This document shows positions 5,186 through 8,146 of a DNA stretch of 8,146 bases, piece after piece; positions within the stretch are counted from its first letter, which is position 1, and every line of letters starts with the position of its first letter. A program made the position numbers and the translations under genes. Source of the stretch: Bacteroidales bacterium (GTDB lineage: Bacteria > Bacteroidota > Bacteroidia > Bacteroidales > UBA932); contig WRBG01000084.1 of NCBI GenBank assembly GCA_009784635.1, positions 1 to 8,146 on the forward strand, given 5' to 3'. The notes under the pieces are model-generated. The model searched no databases. It worked only from the letters and a program-made list of their open reading frames with translations, and was not told the DNA's origin.

Positions 5186-6835
5186 ATGTATCGAAATGTA
5201 AAAAATCTCAGACCTTTTGTCTTCGCCTTTTTGCTGTCTTCCCTTTATTTGACAGGCTGCGAAGACGTTGATTGCTGTATGCCGGGCGTGATTTCGGCAA
5301 GTCCTTCTACTGTCACCCTTGTGGGGGTTAACAATGTGGCAACGACTATCATTAATTGCAACATGCCTTGGAACATGACTACCGACCTGCCTCCTTGGCT
5401 GGAAATGGAAATAGCTGCCGGATCGGTAGCTTTTAAAGCCATCAGCATCCCCGGCCAACCCTCCTGTACGCTCACTTTTATGGCAAGCAACGGCGACAAA
5501 ACCACCGTAACCGTAAGATATGAACCGGCCCTTGTTGCCAATATAGACATTGATCCGGATGTAATTGTACTGAGCATTGACGATCTCCCATCGCCTCCGA
5601 CTCTGACGCTGACGGCTGACATTGAGCCAACCAATGCCGACAATCAAAACCTGACTTGGAGCAGTAATAACACCGCCATAGCCACTGTGGACGCTGCCAC
5701 CGGCGTGGTGACAATAACCGGTACAGTCGGTGGAATAGCCATCATTACCGCTGCCGCTACGGATGGCAGCGGCGTATCCGGCGCCTGTACCATTACAATA
5801 ACGGACGGCACACAAGATTTTCCCTTCCAAATTAAAGATGCTTTTGATTTGGAGAAGTTGCGCGATGAGGTAAATGGAGGAGAAGATAAGGCAGGCCAAT
5901 ATTTTATCATGACCCAAGATATTCCCCTGACCAGCTCAAATTGGATTCCCATAGGAAAAGATCTCAGCCATCCATTTTCCGGTAATTTTGACGGAGACGG
6001 GAAAGAGGTTTCCGGGCTGGAAATCCATCGGGTCGGCAGTATAGGCTACGCCGGACTGTTTGGCGTTGTTGAAGATGGAGCGATTGAGAATCTTGGAGTG
6101 AAAATAATCGAAATCAATAACGGTATAGGCAGCTATGTAGGCGGAGTAGCAGGGAATTTAAATGGTGGCACTGTAAGTCATTGCTATGTAATTGGTAGCA
6201 GCAGCTCCAGTGAAATTTTCGGTGGCAACTCTATAGGCGGCGTGGTGGGCTTAGTGAATCACGGAGGTAAAGTAGAGTACTGCTCTGCATCCATCGATGT
6301 CCATGGGGCTCAAGCCATCGGCGGGGTGGTAGGTCGTACTGATGACGTTAGCAGCGTAGCAAACTGCTACGCCACCGGCAACATCAGCGCCAGTAACCAA
6401 GGTGCAGGCGGTGTGGTGGGCCGTGTCAATGGCGGTTCCGTAACCAACTGCTACGCCACCGGCGCAATCAGTGGAACTCCAAATGGCCTAAGTCCTATGT
6501 ATTTAGGTGGAATCGCAGGCCGGATTTTTGCCGGAGGCAGCGTAACCCACTGCGTTGCGCTCAATCCCAGCGTTTCGACCGAGCATACTACTGGTGCTCA
6601 CATTGGCCGCATAGTCGGAGATAATGCCGGCTTTCCTCTTAACAATAATCATGCGTTTTCCGGCATGAATTTACTTGAAGATAGTCTGCCCAAAACTCCC
6701 GTCTCCAATCCTGCCGATTTGGACGGCGAGGACTGCGTTGCCATTCCCGCGGCAAGCTGGTGGACAACCAATATGACTACGTGGTCAACAAGCGTTTGGA
6801 ATTTTACGGATGGAGCCCTGCCCACACTAAAGTAG
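5186..6835 (+). CDS. Surface lipoprotein with BACON-like, Ig-like (Big_2) and GLUG repeat domains
   Basis: The 549-residue product begins with a lipoprotein signal peptide; lipobox LTGC at 22-25 makes Cys25 the lipidated residue. The next residues are acidic (E26, D27, D29), resembling the signal that sends Bacteroidota lipoproteins to the cell surface. A BACON-like beta domain follows (about 35-113), then a Big_2-type Ig domain (about 117-206, with LTWSSNNTAIATVDAATGVV). From about 210 comes a GLUG-type region: an entry segment with FSGNFDGDGKEVSGLEI and AGLFG, then five repeats starting with GG(V/I) at residues 319, 351, 379, 408 and 441, most carrying a V(T/S/A)(N/H)CYATG-like stretch. The C-terminus (WNFTDGALPTLK) is the usual end of such proteins, so the gene is complete. 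No catalytic motif is seen; adhesion or glycan/protein binding is an inference. It stands alone with its own promoter and terminator. Confidence 0.87.
   Translation: MYRNVKNLRPFVFAFLLSSLYLTGCEDVDCCMPGVISASPSTVTLVGVNNVATTIINCNMPWNMTTDLPPWLEMEIAAGSVAFKAISIPGQPSCTLTFMASNGDKTTVTVRYEPALVANIDIDPDVIVLSIDDLPSPPTLTLTADIEPTNADNQNLTWSSNNTAIATVDAATGVVTITGTVGGIAIITAAATDGSGVSGACTITITDGTQDFPFQIKDAFDLEKLRDEVNGGEDKAGQYFIMTQDIPLTSSNWIPIGKDLSHPFSGNFDGDGKEVSGLEIHRVGSIGYAGLFGVVEDGAIENLGVKIIEINNGIGSYVGGVAGNLNGGTVSHCYVIGSSSSSEIFGGNSIGGVVGLVNHGGKVEYCSASIDVHGAQAIGGVVGRTDDVSSVANCYATGNISASNQGAGGVVGRVNGGSVTNCYATGAISGTPNGLSPMYLGGIAGRIFAGGSVTHCVALNPSVSTEHTTGAHIGRIVGDNAGFPLNNNHAFSGMNLLEDSLPKTPVSNPADLDGEDCVAIPAASWWTTNMTTWSTSVWNFTDGALPTLK
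6362..6463 (+). repeat. Near-identical DNA repeat inside the GLUG region
   Basis: The 18-base sequence AACTGCTACGCCACCGGC occurs at 6362-6379 and again at 6446-6463, exactly 84 bp (28 codons) apart, encoding NCYATG in two neighbouring GLUG repeats. Identity at the DNA level, including third codon positions, suggests fairly recent duplication or gene conversion between these two units. The other units are more diverged. Confidence 0.7.
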
Positions 6836-6856
6836 TCTTGGGTTAAGATTTTACGC

Positions 6857-6885
6857 AAAAGACCTTCTTTCGAGGGTCTTTTTTT
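6857..6885 (+). terminator. Intrinsic terminator of the lipoprotein gene
   Basis: An 11-bp stem with one G-U pair (AAAAGACCTTC 6857-6867, GAGGGTCTTTT 6872-6882) closes a four-base loop TTTC. The downstream arm merges into a run of seven T (6879-6885). It lies 21 bases after the lipoprotein stop codon. The A-run on the left arm gives it some ability to work in the other direction too, but no minus-strand gene ends here. Confidence 0.87.
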
Positions 6886-6886
6886 A

Positions 6887-6894
6887 TATATTTG
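6887..6894 (+). promoter_or_regulatory. -7 promoter element of mutA, directly abutting the terminator
   Basis: TATATTTG followed by C matches TAnnTTTG exactly and begins one base after the terminator T-run. A -33 element would have to lie inside the terminator hairpin (about 6862-6870, CCTTCTTTC), where the match to TTTG is poor. The start would be near 6901, giving a leader of about 42 bases without a Shine-Dalgarno sequence. Confidence 0.55.
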
Positions 6895-6942
6895 CAGTCT
6901 CTAATTTCCAAGCATCCACCCAATAACTATAACCATTATTAT

Positions 6943-8146
6943 ATGTCAAATCAACTATTTGCCGAATTTCCTCCGGTTTCTACCCAACAGTGGGAGGCGG
7001 TAATCGAAAAAGACCTCAAAGGGGCCGATTACCACAAGAGATTAGTGTGGAAAACCGACGAGGGCTTATCCATCCCTCCCTACTGCCGCAGGGAAAACCT
7101 TAAAGATATTAAATACTTGGACGCTATTCCCGGATGCTTCCCCTATGTCCGCGGCGCCAGAAACAACAACGACTGGTTGGTGCGTCAGAGCTATTGCGCT
7201 CATGACAACTACAAGGAAGCCAACAGACAGGCCTTAGACGGCATTGCCAAAGGGGTCGATTCCGTTGGTTTTTGCATTGACGGCAGTAAGGCGTGTACAC
7301 TAAACGATATGGAGTTGCTCTTATCGGGCATTGACTTGAAAAAAGTACCTGTTAATTTTGAAGGTTGTCACTGCTCCACCGCCTTGAGTTATATCACCGG
7401 TTTTACCGACTACCTCCAAAAACATGACATTGATGAACGGAACGTGCGCTGCGTTCTCTTTGATGTTGACCCCCTTCGCCACCTTACTACTCATGGCGCT
7501 TTTGCCCATCCCGATTCCATGAAGCGCCTCAAGGCCTGCGTGGAAGCGATTATTTCATTCCCCTCGCTCCGTACGGTGGGCGTAGAGGCTTATGCCATTC
7601 ACGCAGCAGGCGCCGGTATTGTGCAGGAGTTGGCCTTTGGCTTGGCCATGGGCAGCGAATACCTGCATCATCTGATTGATCGTGAATCTGATATTGAGGC
7701 TGCTCCAAGCTTCATCCATTTTACCTTTGCAGTAGGCTCGAGCTACTTTATGGAAATTGCCAAGTTTAGAGCGGCGCGTCTGTTGTGGGCCAACATTGTA
7801 AAGGCTTATGGAGCCGACTGGATGAGCATGGACATGATGGTACACGCCGTTACCAGCCCTTGGAACCAAACCGTATATGACCCCTATGTAAATATGCTCC
7901 GCGGCACCACCGAAGCCATGAGCGCTGCCATTGCCGGAGTGGATTCCATTGAGGTGCTGCCTTTTGACCACGCTTTTCGCGCCCCTAACGAGTTTAGCAA
8001 CCGTATTGCCCGCAACACCCAAATCATCCTCAAAGAGGAGGCTTATTTTGACAAGGTAACAGACCCCGCCGCCGGCTCCTATTACATAGAAAGTCTTACC
8101 CAAGCCATTGTTGATGCGGCGTGGAAACTCTTTAACGAGGTGGAAG
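6943..8146 (+). CDS. mutA: Methylmalonyl-CoA mutase small (beta) subunit, 3' end beyond the window
   Basis: The frame from ATG 6943 is open to the right edge for 401 codons, about two thirds of the usual ~600-640. With the large subunit MutB, the enzyme interconverts succinyl-CoA and (R)-methylmalonyl-CoA using adenosylcobalamin, in the cytoplasm, on the succinate/propionate route. Recognisable parts are the N-terminal FPPVSTQQWEAVIEKDLKGA (8-27), TSPWNQTVYDPYVNMLRGTTEA (starting at 304), a PFDHAF segment, ARNTQIILKEE with R357-Q360, and DPAAGSYYIESLT from 374. These follow the mutase TIM-barrel domain. The small subunit pairs with MutB but is not itself the catalytic chain. I expect mutB directly downstream, outside the window. 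The start is supported by the leader and by the usual N-terminus. No frameshift or internal stop is seen. Confidence 0.95.
   Translation, partial: MSNQLFAEFPPVSTQQWEAVIEKDLKGADYHKRLVWKTDEGLSIPPYCRRENLKDIKYLDAIPGCFPYVRGARNNNDWLVRQSYCAHDNYKEANRQALDGIAKGVDSVGFCIDGSKACTLNDMELLLSGIDLKKVPVNFEGCHCSTALSYITGFTDYLQKHDIDERNVRCVLFDVDPLRHLTTHGAFAHPDSMKRLKACVEAIISFPSLRTVGVEAYAIHAAGAGIVQELAFGLAMGSEYLHHLIDRESDIEAAPSFIHFTFAVGSSYFMEIAKFRAARLLWANIVKAYGADWMSMDMMVHAVTSPWNQTVYDPYVNMLRGTTEAMSAAIAGVDSIEVLPFDHAFRAPNEFSNRIARNTQIILKEEAYFDKVTDPAAGSYYIESLTQAIVDAAWKLFNEVE

Noticed and set aside
6320..6463. Repeats as a CRISPR-like array
   Set aside because: The repeats are in frame within a coding region, encode GLUG motifs, and vary in spacing and sequence; there is no repeat-spacer structure.

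Overview
The window looks like a stretch of Bacteroidota chromosome, most likely from an anaerobic or host-associated Bacteroidales-type organism. The evidence is: -7 elements of the TAnnTTTG type in front of several genes; A/T-rich leaders without Shine-Dalgarno sites everywhere except rpsU; a 63-residue S21 of the Bacteroidota kind; the long (~680 residue) form of urocanase; a BACON-like/Ig/GLUG surface lipoprotein; and a two-subunit methylmalonyl-CoA mutase. No rRNA, tRNA, CRISPR array or transposase gene is visible.

Layout. Bases 1-243 are mostly non-coding, with a hairpin just behind rpsU and, at the extreme left edge on the minus strand, what may be the first nine codons of a further gene. 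rpsU (minus, 244-435) and hutU (plus, 518-2554) are divergent and share an 82-bp spacer in which their promoters appear to interleave. rpsU carries a very strong Shine-Dalgarno sequence, which fits feedback control of S21 in this phylum. A promoter flanked by two dyad repeats 40 bp apart then drives an AT-richer AAA ATPase of the AAA_14/DUF4143 kind (2607-3860). Its stop codon overlaps the start of a secreted M28 zinc aminopeptidase with a C-terminal PDZ domain (3857-5086), so these two are probably co-transcribed. Next comes a single-gene unit for a surface lipoprotein with Ig-like and GLUG repeats (5186-6835), closed by a strong intrinsic terminator. A -7 element immediately follows, ahead of the small subunit of methylmalonyl-CoA mutase (mutA, from 6943, cut off by the right edge).

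How it fits together. hutU points to histidine degradation, the M28 enzyme to peptide scavenging in the cell envelope, the lipoprotein to surface contact, and mutA to the succinate/propionate pathway. They do not form one pathway; the window is largely ordinary core and accessory genome. The most unusual parts are regulatory: the rpsU leader with the interleaved rpsU/hutU promoters, and the dyad-flanked promoter of the ATPase. The ATPase is the one gene that looks acquired, and its molecular role is unknown. I do not see convincing evidence for a wholly new multi-gene system.
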